Shown: positions 41,301 through 55,227, numbered from the stretch's first letter. The stretch is 64,000 nt of DNA from Zymoseptoria tritici IPO323 (GCF_000219625.1 NC_018215.1:1426001-1490000), one strand, 5' to 3'. Numbers and translations: made by a program. Notes: generated from the letters alone by a model not told the origin.

Positions 41301-43655
41301 AGGAGTTCGATGATGACGATGCGATTGTGGGATGGTTCATGATGGGAAGCAAAATGACTGAATATGTCATGACTTTATGATTTTGTAAATGACTTTACTG
41401 CAGCGCGGCGTTTTCGGGCATGGAGGGAACCTATCGAGAGATACCCTTAGGGAACTCGACATGGCAGGATTAGCGATGGCGTTATAGCATAGAGCGACAG
41501 CGAGGAGGAATGAATCCAAACAAACTTCGAACAATTCGATCCCTCATACTTCCCATGAGCATCACCTTTGGATATAGTCCAACCATTTTCGATAGAGAAA
41601 CTCGTACGAATTCAACAAACCGCAGCGCATAGCTTCTCCCACATTCGCTTGCCGCAGCGCATAGCTTCTCCCACATTCGCTTGGAGTGTGCAGGCGGAGC
41701 AGGAGTACGAAAGTACCGTCTTCAGCGTAGCACACGAACGATAGCAGAACCATCGCGCCGGAATGCAGCTTCACCGGCATCGCACGGTTCACACCCAATT
41801 GATCTGCAACTCTCGCCTCGACCTACTCGATTTCATGCACGATACGAGACCGGCATTTGTGCAATATCCATGGCGCTGGGAACAGGCATAAATACGAGGA
41901 TCACCAAGCTTTAACGATCGACAGGATCGACAGGTCGGTGCACAAATTTGGCAGTCGCAATGATATTGGTTACCACTGACCACTCCATTGCATTGTCATG
42001 CGGGCCTGAATTCTTGTGTAGAAAGCATAGCAGCGAGCGCAGTGGAATACTGGATCGAACCGCACATGTCGTGCGGAAAGTTCCCTCGTGAGCTGAGACG
42101 CCTGTCCTCGCTGCACAGAAGTTCACACCACGGATGGGCAATCGTGGACTGGCGACGTGGTGCGATACCGAAGGCTGTATGGTCATTGAGAGCTGCTCCA
42201 ATCCTAGTGTAGCGTCACTACTCTTCTTCTGCGGGCGGAGAGCGAGGGATAGAGGTAGAAAGGCAAAATGCCTGCTGTGATATTTGTGCTGCTTAGTAAC
42301 ATGAAAGCTAAGATGCCTCACCTCACCCTCACAGTGTGTGTCGTCTGATCCCAGCGGTATCCTGGTTCCATCACTGCACCTCCACACCAGTCAATCAAAC
42401 CTTTGCCATGCCACTGATAACCGCACAAGCGGTAAGATGAACGCTGCAGAAGCCTGCGAGGTCCTCAAGCCGAGGCGTGAGGGCCAAAGTAGAGGGACAG
42501 CCAGAGGAAGAGCTTCGAAGACATGAGCATCGCGCGAAAGATTGAAAGAAGTCCACATGCGCAGGAACTTGACCAAGATGTGGAAATAAGAAACGCACCA
42601 ATTTTCATGAGGAAACATCCATCTCCGGAGTCCCGCTCAGAATGCGGTGCACGACTTGCACCTCTTGAAAATTGCAAGCCAGTGATGGAGGATGAAAGAA
42701 CACGGAGTCGAGAGGGACGCAAAGCCAGCGGAAGGAAGAACGGGAGATTCTGCACGGTATCACATGTGGTGTGCTGTTATGCCCGCCGCATGCTTTCCAT
42801 TGCCGCTGCAGGCTGTCCAAGACTTCCTGCTGCATGCTACCGGTCCTGCCTATCGTAGAGTCGATGGTGCACGATAAGATCGGCGGAGAGGAGACCGACG
42901 TTCGCTGGCTCTGTGTGCCCCCTTCTTCGGCATGGGATGCAGAACACGCTGTGGTGGATGTCGATGCTCACTTAATGTGGCTGTCTGCGCAGAGACGACC
43001 GCGTGCAGTCGACTTCCGCTCCCGCCCGCCGCGCTCCGCCCAGCCCGCCGACCACCCCACTATGACCTTTATGGACCCCCATTTTCCGAGCGTTCTCAAG
43101 ACTTCCGCGGTTCAGAACTTGCGTTAATGGCCGAATGGTTACAGCGAGAAGATGGATCGTTCAATACCCGCGGAAGCGCTGATCAAATGAAACCAGCCCT
43201 GTTAAACCATAAGCTCTCCCCCCGAGCTGTTTCATGGGTGCGTACTCGCATGTTAAATGTGTTTCTTTGTCCCCACTGGGTCTACCCCGGGGTGTTTCTT
43301 TTGCTCGGCTTCGTTCGCTCTTCTGTTTGTTTTCTTTTTGGGATCGACTAGCGCACAATAGTGGTGATGCTTCTGAGTCTTTTGGACGGACAGACAAAGC
43401 TGCTGCCTCTCCTTTTTGCACACAATGTAGGATGTGAGGAGGACTTGGCCTTGGTCTGTCTGTGTTGGGATCTCGGAGCTTCGAGTCACCGAGTGAAAAG
43501 CGAGTCTGGGAGATTTCGCGAACCGAATCATTGACTTCAGAACTCATTCAGTCTCTTTTACGCTATAGCCTCCCAACAAGCAGCACGCAAGGTGAAGCTA
43601 CAACTTTACCAAACGGATTGACCCATAGCTAAATTCGAAACACCATCATCCAGCT
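41301..43655. other. Intergenic, 2.35 kb, no supported gene
   Basis: The largest gene-free unique stretch in this block. Many overlapping short frames (up to ~158 codons) lack domains. A 32-bp perfect tandem duplication is listed separately. The 3' UTRs of the subtilisin and monooxygenase genes lie at its ends. Confidence 0.5.
41621..41684. repeat. 32-bp tandem duplication
   Basis: The unit beginning CGCAGCGCATAGCTTCTCC occurs at 41621-41652 and again at 41653-41684, identical except for the last base. Being nearly perfect, it is probably recent. No gene overlaps it. Confidence 0.85.
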
Positions 43656-45706
43656 TCACAGCTTCACCTTCAAATCCTTCGCCAACTCATCATCCCGTGC
43701 TCCAACCTTCCTCAGCACTCCACCAAAGAACTCCTCCAATCGCTCTCTCACCTCCTCTCCTTTTAACGGCCACACACCACAAACATACTGATCTGGCCTC
43801 ACGACAATCACACACCCGTCCCTACTGATTCCCCTCGCTCTGTAGATATCGCCAAAGCCCCATCCGTAACTCTCCTCATCCGTGAACGCCTTTTCATAAT
43901 CCTGCAATCCCAACTTGCCCTTGTGCGGAAACAAAAGCGACGGCAGTTCTGTAATCGCAAAAGTTTTCCGAGACTGCTGCAATACCGCCCGCACATCGAA
44001 GACGGAGTCCGCGTCCGCTCCCATCGAGGTGTACTGCGGGATGAAGATCTTTTCCAACCATGTACTCAATTCGGCAACGGGAGAATTTGGGTCGGTGGCG
44101 GGCGTTGTGTCGCCGAAGATTATTATGCGCCATCGTCCATCCGCGTCCATGACATGGCCCAGTTGCACAGGTTTCGCATCCGCCACCCGCAGCACGGAGC
44201 GGGAGTGAAATCTCGTTCCGATTTGGAACCCGCTCGCGAGGTGTTGATGCGCGGTATCGGCGGAGGTGATGGGGTTGGGAGGGTAGTGCGTTGCAAGGCC
44301 CGCCATGAATCGGCCTTGTTCTTCAAAGTAAGCTTGGAAGTCGGCAGGGTCGACGGTGTTGCCGTCGGAGTCCTTGGCGGCTTGCTTATCCGAGGTGGGT
44401 TTCGCGGCGAACATTCGACTCATCTTCGTGTCGAGTTCGATCAATAGCTCGGCGATGGCGTGGCGTTCTTCGGTGTAGGTGTGGAGGAGTTTGGGAGGAG
44501 ATTGACCACGTAGTACGGAGGCGAGCTTCCATCCTAGGTTGAAGGAGTCGTTCATCGATACGTTCATGCCTTGGCCTGCTTTGGCTGAGTGTGTGTGGCA
44601 TGCGTCGCCGGTGATGAAGACCCGAGGGTCTCGATCTTCTCGTTCGGCTTTTGGTACGTCGTCGAAGTGATCTGTCAGTCGTTGGCCGACTTCGTACACC
44701 GACCAATGAGCGATTTCTCTGACATCGAATGTGAAAGGGTGGAAGATCTGCTTCGCTTGGTTGACGAGGGCCTCTTTTGTGATTTTCTTGTCGGCCACTC
44801 GTTCGTGTTGCTCTAGCTTCTGGAGTTGAATATAGTAGCGAACGAGATATCCGCCTTCCCGAGGGATCAGAACGATGCTCCCCGCCGAAGCGGAGTGGAT
44901 GGCTGTCTTGAGTCGCACGTCCGGAAAGTCGGTCACTACGAGAGCGTCCAGGACGCCCCAGACTTGATTCTGGCTGTCGCCTTTGAGTTGTAGTCCGAGG
45001 GACTTGCGAACTAGAGAGCGTGCGCCGTCACAGCCGACGACATATCTCGCGCGGACAGTCTCCGTCTGTCCGGCGCGGGCAGTGTCGGTGCGTTCCAGCA
45101 CGACCTTGACTGAATCGGATGGTGCAGCGGGAAGTTCGAGAGAGTGCAGCTTGCGGCTATAGCTTGGTTCAAGACGAGTTGGAGTGGACTTCATGGCCTG
45201 AAGCCAAAAGTCTTGCATGCGGGCTTGATTGAGGATAACGTGTGGCATCTCGCTGAGGTTCTCTTCGGTGTCGCGGATCCTGCCACTTCGTTTGAGACCC
45301 TTGGCATCTTCAGTGGGAGACCAGAATGTGGTCTGGTGGAATTCGGACTCATCAGCGGTATGCATCATCACAGGCGGTTGATGGCACTCACCTCGTTCAC
45401 CCAATACGCCTCCTTCAACACTTTCTCTACGAATCCAAATGCCTGGAAGATCTCCAGCGTTCGACATTGCAGACCATCTGCGTTCCCTACTAGAAGAGGA
45501 CCATGTTGTGCTTCGACGATCCTCGTAGTAATCTCCGGGAATCGTGCAAGTTGTGCTCCGAGCAGCTGACCAGCAGGACCAGCTCCCACAATCAAGACAT
45601 CGACTTCTGCAGGCAAGCTAGTTTGGAAGTCTGGCTCCTCGGTCCCTTCAAACTGATGATCGAGAGGGTTGCCAGCACCCTTGACGCCGTTCAGATGGAA
45701 TTGCAT
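43656..45706 (-). CDS. FAD-dependent aromatic monooxygenase (phenol 2-monooxygenase-like)
   Basis: Exons 45706-45392 and 45347-43656 (44-bp intron, GTGAGT...GATGAG) give 668 residues. The FAD-binding Rossmann motif GAGPAG lies at 41-46, the CDGARS motif near 211-215 and the GDACHTHSAKAGQGMN motif from about 352, as in the PHBH class. A C-terminal thioredoxin-like domain (about 520-660) is the mark of phenol hydroxylase-type enzymes. They use NADPH and O2 to hydroxylate aromatic rings, often for phenol or lignin-derived compound breakdown. The exact substrate cannot be told. The start MQFHLNG is the family's usual N-terminus; an upstream ATG at 45757 would add 17 residues. It is divergent with lys12. 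Confidence 0.88.
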
Positions 45707-47206
<1,500 letters not shown>

Positions 47207-47940
47207 ATGCATGGAGGAGGATGGCAAGATCGTGTGGGACTGTAAAATGGGAGTTCTGATAAAGGACGATAGACTGTAAATGTTTACACCGACTGCACAT
47301 CTGCATCATCTGCACTTTTTGCATATTGAGCTTGCCTGTGGACAGGTCTTATCTCCCACCGTGAGACGTCCCTTCCACGCCTCGAGCGCTTCTCCAGCAG
47401 AGAGCCTTCACTGGTCCCGCACGAGCTACAAAGAAGTCACAGCATCTCCTTCCATCCGTGGTCGCAGCAGCGCCCTTGACAGTCGGAGCCATCCACCGTA
47501 AAGTCTCTATCCTCCATTCCTCATGTGCGATCCAACACGTATCGCCGCACTTGATCTTCCCGATGAAGGGATTCTTGTTCTTTGGCCAGCAGCCGCCGTA
47601 TAGCCCAAGCTCAGGTTTCCTCCGGCAGAGGCAGTTGAAGCAATTGTGCTAGGTTCCGTATGCAGGATTACAGTCTTGTACCTACAATGGCTTGATACCC
47701 AATCTGGCCTATCCCAGCCCAGTCGTTCAACAGCGTACAGATCGAGTACGGCGGTGAGAGCAAAGGAATAGAGTCGTCCGTGGTATGGAAACGCAATGTG
47801 CGGACGACGATGACTGCATATGAACGCACCTCGGCGATGCTGGCAATGGCGTTTGGGTCCATTGTAGGGACGTCGATTCGATTCCGGCCGTGTCCAGTCC
47901 ATCATTCAATTCTCTTGCCAGGCCGCCAAAGCCTGCGCTC
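47207..47940. other. Intergenic between convergent genes
   Basis: About 730 bp after lys12 and before the 3' end of the nucleoside hydrolase gene. Frames in it have no domains. A tRNA-like patch near 47850-47890 was examined and rejected. Confidence 0.5.
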
Positions 47941-49086
47941 TCATCGACTCTGGGCCTCCGCACGTCCCAAACACCCCTCCAAAACCTTCCACATCTTCTC
48001 GCCATCCACCCCTCTCGGCACCCTTACCCCTTCCTCCCCCTGGCCCAATTTCCGCACCACAGTCCTCCCACACTGACTCCCTCCATTCCTGACATGACTT
48101 TCCGCTCCATGTTCTCCCTCGGTGACCACGCTCACTTCAAATCTCTCCTCCTCTCCTTCCGCTGTTCCGGTCGTGGTGTAAAATAGTAGTCCGGGTAGCA
48201 GCGCCGCAACAGCCAACGGATCATGAAGAGGAGGTCCAGCCGTAAGCCCGAAAACTTCGGCGTACGTCTTCGCGAAAAAGGTCAAGATCTCCAGGAACAA
48301 CTTTCTCGTATTCGACGGCCCGCTCGCTCCTTCCTCTCCAACAGCTTTCCCGTCTGGCTCCGGATTTCGATCGAAGCCATGTACCAATCCTTCCTGTACT
48401 TCCTTCGTAGCAAGAAATTGATGCGTCAGATCCAGCGTCACCAAGGTCGTCTTCTTCGCCAATATGGGATTCGAGAATACCGCTGCCGCGGACTCGGGAT
48501 CAATGTAAATATTGAACTCCGCCCAGCGTGTCCAATTCCCAAATCTCTGATCCTCACTCTCACCCTTGACGGTACCCATCGGCGCGTCTGTGAAGCCGTC
48601 ACCCACAGCGCCACCCATGATCGACAAGCCCGCGATGTGGTCCACCAAGTCCGGGTGGATGGCGAAGAGTAGGGCGATGTTCGTGAGACAGCCCGTGGCG
48701 ACGATCCAGGCTGCTCCCTTTGGCTGGACCATTAGCGCCGTGTACATCGCCTCGACAGCGGGAACATCCGTCTTCGCATCAACAGCTGGTGCGGGGAGAA
48801 GGGTGGTGCCATCTAACCCCGATTCGCCGTGTATATCGGCCGCGCTGGCTTCGGCTCTGCAGAAAGGTTTGCTGGCGCCGGGGTAGACGGGGATATCGGT
48901 GCGATGAAGAGCCGTGAGGATGGACAGCGTATTGGATGTCGTGTGAGAGAGAGGGGCGTTGCCGTAGACTGTTGAGCAGCCGAGGAGGTATAGTACGGGG
49001 TTGTGGGCTGCAAGGAGGAGGGCGAAAGCGTCGTCATGCCCGGTGTCGAGGTCGAGCCAGAGGGGTATGGGTGTGGGCGAAGTCAT
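47941..49086 (-). CDS. urh1: Inosine/uridine-preferring nucleoside hydrolase
   Basis: A single-exon frame of 381 residues. The N-terminal LDLDTGHDDAFALLLA (about 11-26) is the calcium-binding aspartate cluster of this family (DxDxGxDD), followed by the STVYGNAPL segment and NTLSILTAL. ATGCLTNIALLF and LSIMGGA are the substrate-binding strands, WAEFNIYIDPESA supplies the N-x-x-x-D contacts, and HDPLAVAALL near residue 290 has the catalytic His and last Ca-binding Asp. It cleaves the N-glycosidic bond of nucleosides to base and ribose for pyrimidine/purine salvage; yeast Urh1 is the nearest named relative. No signal peptide. An insert near 240-255 is glycine-rich. Confidence 0.88.
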   Translation of the reverse strand: MTSPTPIPLWLDLDTGHDDAFALLLAAHNPVLYLLGCSTVYGNAPLSHTTSNTLSILTALHRTDIPVYPGASKPFCRAEASAADIHGESGLDGTTLLPAPAVDAKTDVPAVEAMYTALMVQPKGAAWIVATGCLTNIALLFAIHPDLVDHIAGLSIMGGAVGDGFTDAPMGTVKGESEDQRFGNWTRWAEFNIYIDPESAAAVFSNPILAKKTTLVTLDLTHQFLATKEVQEGLVHGFDRNPEPDGKAVGEEGASGPSNTRKLFLEILTFFAKTYAEVFGLTAGPPLHDPLAVAALLPGLLFYTTTGTAEGEEERFEVSVVTEGEHGAESHVRNGGSQCGRTVVRKLGQGEEGVRVPRGVDGEKMWKVLEGCLGRAEAQSR

Positions 49087-49478
49087 TGGTTTGAGATGGT
49101 GTTTTCCCGTTGGATTTTCGGTAGCGTTTTGCGGGCTGGACCTTTGGAGCAGTGAGGTCTACAAGTCCGTCGGAGTCGCAGTGTGCGATCGATGAAGTTT
49201 GCTCTGACCTCCGCTTGTGTTTGTGTCGGTCTTCCGTGTTTTGTTTGTGTTTCCTGCCCGAAGAGGTGAGGTTGTGAAGAAAACCAAACTCCGAAATTCG
49301 GGCTCGGCTCAAAGATCGGGCGAACAAGTGGCGGTGGGCAACTCTGTAACCATTCTCAAACATCAACTCCAGTCAAATTGATATTGCTTGAAGGAGAAGG
49401 GTTGTAAGAAGCATTGGTATTCATACAGGGTATCAAAATCCAAACGCTGAACTGTACTGTACAGCCAAAGATCCGCTT
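49087..49478. other. Intergenic
   Basis: About 390 bp with the nucleoside hydrolase promoter and the 3' flank of the sterol acyltransferase gene. Nothing else recognised. Confidence 0.5.
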
Positions 49479-51306
49479 CTAGATCAACACGTAAAGCGCA
49501 CACAACTGGGAGCATAAGGTTAGCGATCATTTCTCCCGTCCACTAGGTCCAAGTAGGTATTTTCAAACTCACCAAAGCCAAACCAGTAATCATACAGGTC
49601 CAAAACATGACATTCATCAGCAACGCATGGCTTCTCACGAATGGTAGTCGCTGAATTGCAACGATGGGCATCTAAAGTACTGTCAGCCCGGTCTCCACAT
49701 CGAAACCACACAGCTTCAACAACTCACCTGCAACATCAACATCACAAACCCATATCCGCGAAACTTCCTCGTGATACAGCCCATGACCAATTCGTGCGCC
49801 AGAGCGGAAATCAAGAACGTGATGCCCGTGGACACTGGTCGCGACCATCCAACACCGCGGCTGGCAGCGTAAACGTGTCGACGGAAGAAGTTGTGGACGG
49901 GAATGTTCCATTCTAGAGATTATACTGTCAGTATCATTTCCTTCACGTCAATCATGAGGAATGAATTGGCTGTACTCACCTCGACTGAACTCCAACCAAT
50001 CCAGCGAATTCCACCAATCCGAGTAGAATCTCCTGTCCGCAAATGCCGTGATCTCCGCGAACGCACCAAGGACATACTCGAAAATGACGAGGAACACCAG
50101 CAAGAAGATGAGCATGAATGGGAACAACAGCCAGCTCACCGTCTCCGCGAAGATCAGTGCACTATCAATCCACGTCCCGCTCGCCAGCAATCTCGCGTGG
50201 CTATCGTCCAACACGGGCAAGACGTGTTCTTCCGCCAGAATAGTGATGAGCGACACACATCCGAACACGGCGAGTATTTTCCAGAACAATTCCAGGTAGG
50301 AGCGCTGTACCATGCGGGGGTATTCTAATTCGTAGCAGAGCGTAGGGCAGAGGAGGTAGTCCGCGAAGTTGCGCAGAGTGAGATTCTGAGGGTAGGTGAC
50401 ATTACCCATGGGAGAGGTGAGTTCTGCAGCGAGGTCATCGCGGAGCTGGATGATGGGAGATATGTTCTCTGGAGGATCTTCATCCTCGTCGTCGTGCTGC
50501 TGAACCTCGGGTTTGAGCTCCATGAGGAATTCGCGAGCGGACGGGTAGCGAAATGCGGCGTTGGTAGGTGTCATGGGTCCAATGGGCAGATCGAGAAGAT
50601 TGAGACGGTAAAGGGTGTTGGCGAGGTGTCCGTTGTAGAAAGCGTAGGAGTGCATTTTCATGAACAGACAGAGGGTGTGCAGCGTGAAGAAGACTTGAGC
50701 GGTCCAGGTCCAGTCGCGGATGAAGGGGTAGCTGATCCACGTCCAAAGCCATGCGGCTTGGTAAATGCTTTGGATGATGATCCCTCCGCTCCGCCAGCGG
50801 AACAGAACGTTGTCGCTGTTCTTGAAGAGAACGTGGAGCGGAAGACTGAGAGCGGTGCTAACGCACATCAGGATGTCCACCACAAATAGCTCTTCGATGT
50901 TCTCCGTGAACAACGGCCACTGCCGGAAGCTCAGCAACACTCCACTCTCTCTAATGTTCCGCAGCATCGTGGTGACTACCATGATAGCCAGTCCAACCCA
51001 GAATAAAACGAAAAAGCCTCGGAAGTTGGTGTAGGTCGACCTGGGGTCAAAGTACGACACCCTGTGTTCGTACTCGACTGTGGGAAACATCCTACTCTTA
51101 TCCTTCGTCTTTCGTCGATTTGCCTGGCGTGCGGCCGAAGTCGCTTTGACGGAGGGGAGGGCATCGTCGGGAGGTGCAGGTGTGTTTCTTCCGCTGGCTG
51201 ACTCGGAGCTGATGCCTGATCGTTCATGTTTGAGGTCTTCAAGTAGGGCGTTGACGGGTTTGCGAGCGCGCGGTGCGTGGACGCCGTTGGGCGCACCGTT
51301 CGACAT
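49479..51306 (-). CDS. are2: Sterol O-acyltransferase (Are1/Are2, ACAT family)
   Basis: Exons 51306-49980, 49912-49728, 49671-49573 and 49505-49479 give 545 residues. A basic, disordered N-terminus (1-95) is followed by several membrane segments. The ACAT signature FYxDWWN is at 427-433 (FYSDWWN), and the catalytic MBOAT His482 sits in ISALAHE, in exon 2. The fourth exon is nine codons including the stop. The enzyme sits in the ER membrane and transfers a fatty acyl group from acyl-CoA to ergosterol, making steryl esters for lipid droplets. A plain ORF reading stops after 452 residues and would lack the catalytic His. Diacylglycerol acyltransferases share the fold, but FYSDWWN favours the sterol branch. 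It lies head-to-head with nnf1. Confidence 0.9.
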
Positions 51307-52194
51307 GATGTTGGTGCTAACGAGATGATGTTGTCGGAAACGGGAGAGATGGTCAGCGCATGCCAGTATTCAGTGAAGAATGAATGGAGATGTAGCAGAA
51401 GAACCGCGGCCGAAACAGCCTACGACATTTCAGAGCTCAGCTCAGCTCTGGGACGCGGATCGCTCTCGTGAAGTTCGGCATGACGTCTGTTGATCAGGAA
51501 CAGGGCAAAGCGAGAAGTCCCGAGTCTCCGATCATGGCACACGGCATCGTCGGGTAACGACAAGCAAGATCAGACGATCAGGACTGATCATCACGGACAA
51601 AGTCATACTTATGGTCCCTTGGAAGGAAGTTTGTGGAGGGAGAGGTCAGCACTGGCGACATTCTTGCTTGGATCCTAGCAAGCCACCACGAATGATAAAC
51701 CTGGTCAGCACGGCTGCTTCGGCTAGGAATAACCACGAGTGCCACGGACGGAGTGCAGGATGAGCCGCAGCCCGGAGCTGGACCTGCGTTGTGTTCTTGA
51801 TGACGGTCATGATGAGCCAGAGGTAAGTACAGGTACACTCAGACGGCCCATCGGTCATCAGCCCGCGGAGCAGGATAGAGCGTTCTCGCTTCGTGCCATC
51901 TGTCGCCTCTAGTACGGACGACGCTTAAACGCCCTTGTCGTAGGGGGCGCTGAAGCTGCACTCACTGAATATGCTCACGACGAGACGAGTACGTTAGAAG
52001 ACTGAGGTGAGTACTTGATGTAGATTCATACGGCGCATCATCGTCATTGAGCATATCCCCAATCTAGTAAGCGCCATGGTCCAAGCGCCAGTCTATTTAC
52101 CTCTAACCACTCTAGGTCCGTCGCGTCAACTTCAACTCCGCCATTCGACTACCTGAACACTCCACCACCACGATTACTACCACCCACCACAGCA
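51307..52194. promoter_or_regulatory. Divergent upstream region of are2 and nnf1
   Basis: About 890 bp. The nnf1 side ends in a CAC/ACC-rich leader (52140-52190). Short frames have no domains; no specific sites recognised. Confidence 0.4.
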
Positions 52195-52821
52195 ATGGCC
52201 TCCGACGAACCCATGCCCTCACGCTCCCCCTCGCCGGCAGCTCCTCCTCCTATCCCCACCACCCCGGGCCCTCGCGCCACGGCCCTTCAAAAACTCTACA
52301 CCGATGCCATAGCACACATCCTCAAAACCTGCTCCCACGCCAACTTCGCCTCCTGCTTCCCCACGCCCGCCGCCACCGTACCGGGCTCCATCAAACTGCT
52401 GCACGAAAACTTCACCACCAAATTGGGCGAGTCGATGCGGAAAGAATTCGAATCCGTGCTCGCGGAGAGGGACGTAATACCCGCGTTGAATGAGCTGGAC
52501 CGCGTGGTTGAGGATGCGAGGAGGCGCAAGGCACAGGCTGAACAGGAGAATGGACGCGCAGAGAGACCGGTTCCAGCGCATACATTACCGCCGAGGACGT
52601 TGTATATTTCAAGGCTAGCGCCGACGTTGAAGACGTACGCGGCGCAGGTTCAAGCGCGACAGGTGGAGTTGAGTGGGGAGAACGTGGAGCTGATGGAGAG
52701 GGTGAAGAGGCAGCGGGAGGAGATGAGGAGGTTGGTGGAGGGATTGGAAGGGGTCGTGAGGGATTTGAACGGGAGTGTGGAGGTGCTGGGTGGGCTGGAG
52801 GGAAATCGCGACGGGTCGTAG
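52195..52821 (+). CDS. nnf1: Kinetochore MIND complex subunit Nnf1 (PMF1)
   Basis: A single exon of 208 residues. After a proline-rich N-terminus (1-28), the conserved Nnf1 core begins: LQKLYTDAIAHILKTCSHANFASCFP, then IKLLHENFTTKL and EFESVLAERDVIPALNELDRVV. The second half (about 145-195) is heptad-rich and predicted to form the coiled coil with Mis12/Mtw1. Nnf1 is part of the Mtw1 (MIND) complex that links centromeric CENP-C to the Ndc80 microtubule-binding complex. Length matches fungal relatives (~200). Confidence 0.85.
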   Translation: MASDEPMPSRSPSPAAPPPIPTTPGPRATALQKLYTDAIAHILKTCSHANFASCFPTPAATVPGSIKLLHENFTTKLGESMRKEFESVLAERDVIPALNELDRVVEDARRRKAQAEQENGRAERPVPAHTLPPRTLYISRLAPTLKTYAAQVQARQVELSGENVELMERVKRQREEMRRLVEGLEGVVRDLNGSVEVLGGLEGNRDGS

Positions 52822-53302
52822 GGGCTGAGGTCATGAGCCGAGAGCTGAGAGCGGAGGATGGGAAAGAAGGTGACGTTCAAGCGGCCGACGAGGATTTGAG
52901 GGGTGTTTTTGGATGTCGCGGAAGCTGGAGTTGGCGTCTTGTTGTTTACTGGCGTTAATGGACCAGGGATGTATTGCAGCGACCATTTGTGCATAGTTGG
53001 CGTCATGGAAAGAGATGCAGGTGTAGATACCCAGGCCGCGTGGAGGCCAAGCAGTACCTTTGACGTGAGCGCGAGAACGAGATTGGATTGCCATACCATG
53101 ATTCTAAGCAAATTTGACATTACTGTTCGGAGGGCTCCACATCGGTCATCTCTTCGGCCAGAATCGACCAAAAGCAGACCCGCAAGCAAAGGGTGTTCGA
53201 GGCGTCGCAAACCAGCCCTGCCTGTTCCTCAATGTTCCCGAATTCAACATCTGTACATCTGAAGCCCGTTCCAGTCTATGCCCTACCAAAACATCGCGCT
53301 CT
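52822..53302. other. Intergenic between convergent genes
   Basis: About 480 bp with the 3' flanks of nnf1 and gpc1. No gene seen; overlapping minus-strand frames are shadows of nnf1. Confidence 0.55.
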
Positions 53303-55227
53303 TCACTCGTCCTTCTTTTGTCCATTCGTCTTCTCCACCAAAGGCGGCGCACTCAACACTTCCACAGTCTGCTTCAACTCCGACCCCGGCGTCGCAGCAT
53401 CTAACGCAGGAATTGCATCGATCGACTTCCCTCTCTGATGCAACCCATCCTGTGACACCTCACTCTGCTGCGCCGCAGGTCCCAAATCTAGCGTCGTCGT
53501 GGCCGCCTCAGTCGGACTGGCACCCGTCGGACCCGTCGGACTGGTCATCGGACTGCCAATATCCGACAAGCCGCTCTGGCCATTGAGCTCCGGACTCTTG
53601 CTCATCTTGGCCACTTCCTCCTTGAGCTTATTCAGTTCCTTCTCCATCCTCCTGCCAAAGACGTCAATGTAAAACGTCGCGCCGTTCCAGCTCGCCCAGG
53701 AGAGACATGTGATGAGGAAACCAGCGGAGGCCCATCGATACCAGAACCAAATCGGGCAGGGCAGCATGGTGAGTAGCGCGTAGCAGTATTGGATGCACAT
53801 GAAGATGGGCTCTTGTAAGCGATCTGGGAAGCCGAGGACGAATTTACCGAGGAAGTTTCCGCGGTATGAGCGTCGGAGCCAGGTGAATGATGTGGGACGG
53901 CCAGCGGCGATTTTAGATCGCTTGCGGACGGTTATCATGAAGTGGTAGGAGAGTTGCCAAACGGCGTAGGGTAGGGTGGCCCAGATGATCATGTCGCCGA
54001 GGGAGTAGTGTTCGGGAGCGCCTGGCGCGGAGAATTTGATGGTGTGAATTGCTGGGAAGCGGTCGAGTTGCATTTGTTTGGGGATGAGGTGGATGAGGAC
54101 GTGGAGAGTTGCGCAGGGCATGATGTGGATGAAGAGGCTGGGTATGTCAGCGAGGTTTAGAGAAATGGACTTAGAGATACTCACGTTGTGGTCTTGTCGA
54201 GACTGTGAAACACAAGGCTGTTCCTCCACATTACAATAGCGATAGCGTTGTTGCCGAATGCTAGGCAATATGTACTGATGAGCAGTCGTTTTGATTGTGG
54301 GAAGAACCAGATTGATGATATCAGCAGCATGTTGACGAAATAGCAGAGATCCGCGAGGAAGTAGTGAAATCCGATCTTGTGGTAATTGAACCATCGTAGA
54401 GGCACAAAGTAGCTGTGAACTGGTCAGTGTTCGTCCAACTCATCCTCTCTCAGCGAAACTCACATCAGCTGCACGGTATACCAATAATGGAAGTACTCCG
54501 GGAAAGCACCCATAAGGTATGCCGAGATGAAGATGTTCAACACTGCCGTCACGAAAGACACCTTCTCCATCAGCGATACCGTCTTTGCATCGTTCCAACG
54601 CTTGTTCAGTCGGTCCACCGATGTCCGCATCCGCTTGCGGTATTTCTGTAATTGCTCATCTGGGGCAATAGGCACTCTCTTCCTCCACTCGTCTACGACA
54701 ACGTTCTTGCTGGACATGGCTCTTGTCGCGAGTCTCTGTCTTTGCCGGCGTAGCTTCTCTGCGTTCTCATGAACCACGTTCTGCATCTTCTCCAATCGTT
54801 GCGGTAGTGCCAGGTTCTCCAGGATATCGAACATGGTCAAGCGGTCCACCGGAGGGTAGTCGCCTCCTCCAAAAGTGTCAAAACTGCTGTATCCTCCATC
54901 GGAACCATTACTATTTGTCCTCGTGAGGCCGGGTGTGCCTGGCGTGCTCATCCCACTGTATGATCCACCTCCGGCAGAGAGGTAATCGTTTGCTTCACCT
55001 GGTGGCTGCAGTCCACCAGCCGGCGTCTTCAACTCCTCCTCCTTGGCCGCCGCCATTTGATCTAGTTCGCCAGTCATCGACGTGTGAGGTTGCTTTTTCG
55101 GTATCGCGTCGATATCGTCCAGTCGCGCAAATGCTTCGATCTCTTCTTCGGGGATGAGCTCCAGGTAGCTGCTTCGATGGCCAGGAAAGTAAGGTCTGCG
55201 GATTTGTTGTTGATAAGTGACTGGCAT
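53303..55227 (-). CDS. gpc1: Glycerophosphocholine acyltransferase (Gpc1, DUF2838)
   Basis: Exons 55227-54464, 54412-54185 and 54137-53303 (introns 51 and 47 bp) give 608 residues. The N-terminal ~215 residues are cytosolic and partly low-complexity (Gly/Ser-rich), with a basic coiled region. The membrane domain follows with about eight segments, including LNIFISAYLMG, FNYHKIGFHYFLADLCYFVN and the conserved RNSLVFHSLDK across intron 2. The ~120 C-terminal residues are Thr/Ser/Pro-rich. Yeast Gpc1 (Ygr149w) acylates glycerophosphocholine to lyso-PC using acyl-CoA, allowing phosphatidylcholine recycling. A small exon upstream of 55227 cannot be excluded. It is divergent with smc1. Confidence 0.87.

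Noticed and set aside
47840..47895. tRNA-like patch with a B-box-like GATTCGATTCC
   Set aside because: T-loop and a possible anticodon loop can be drawn, but no matching 5' acceptor or D-arm could be found, so it does not fold as a tRNA.
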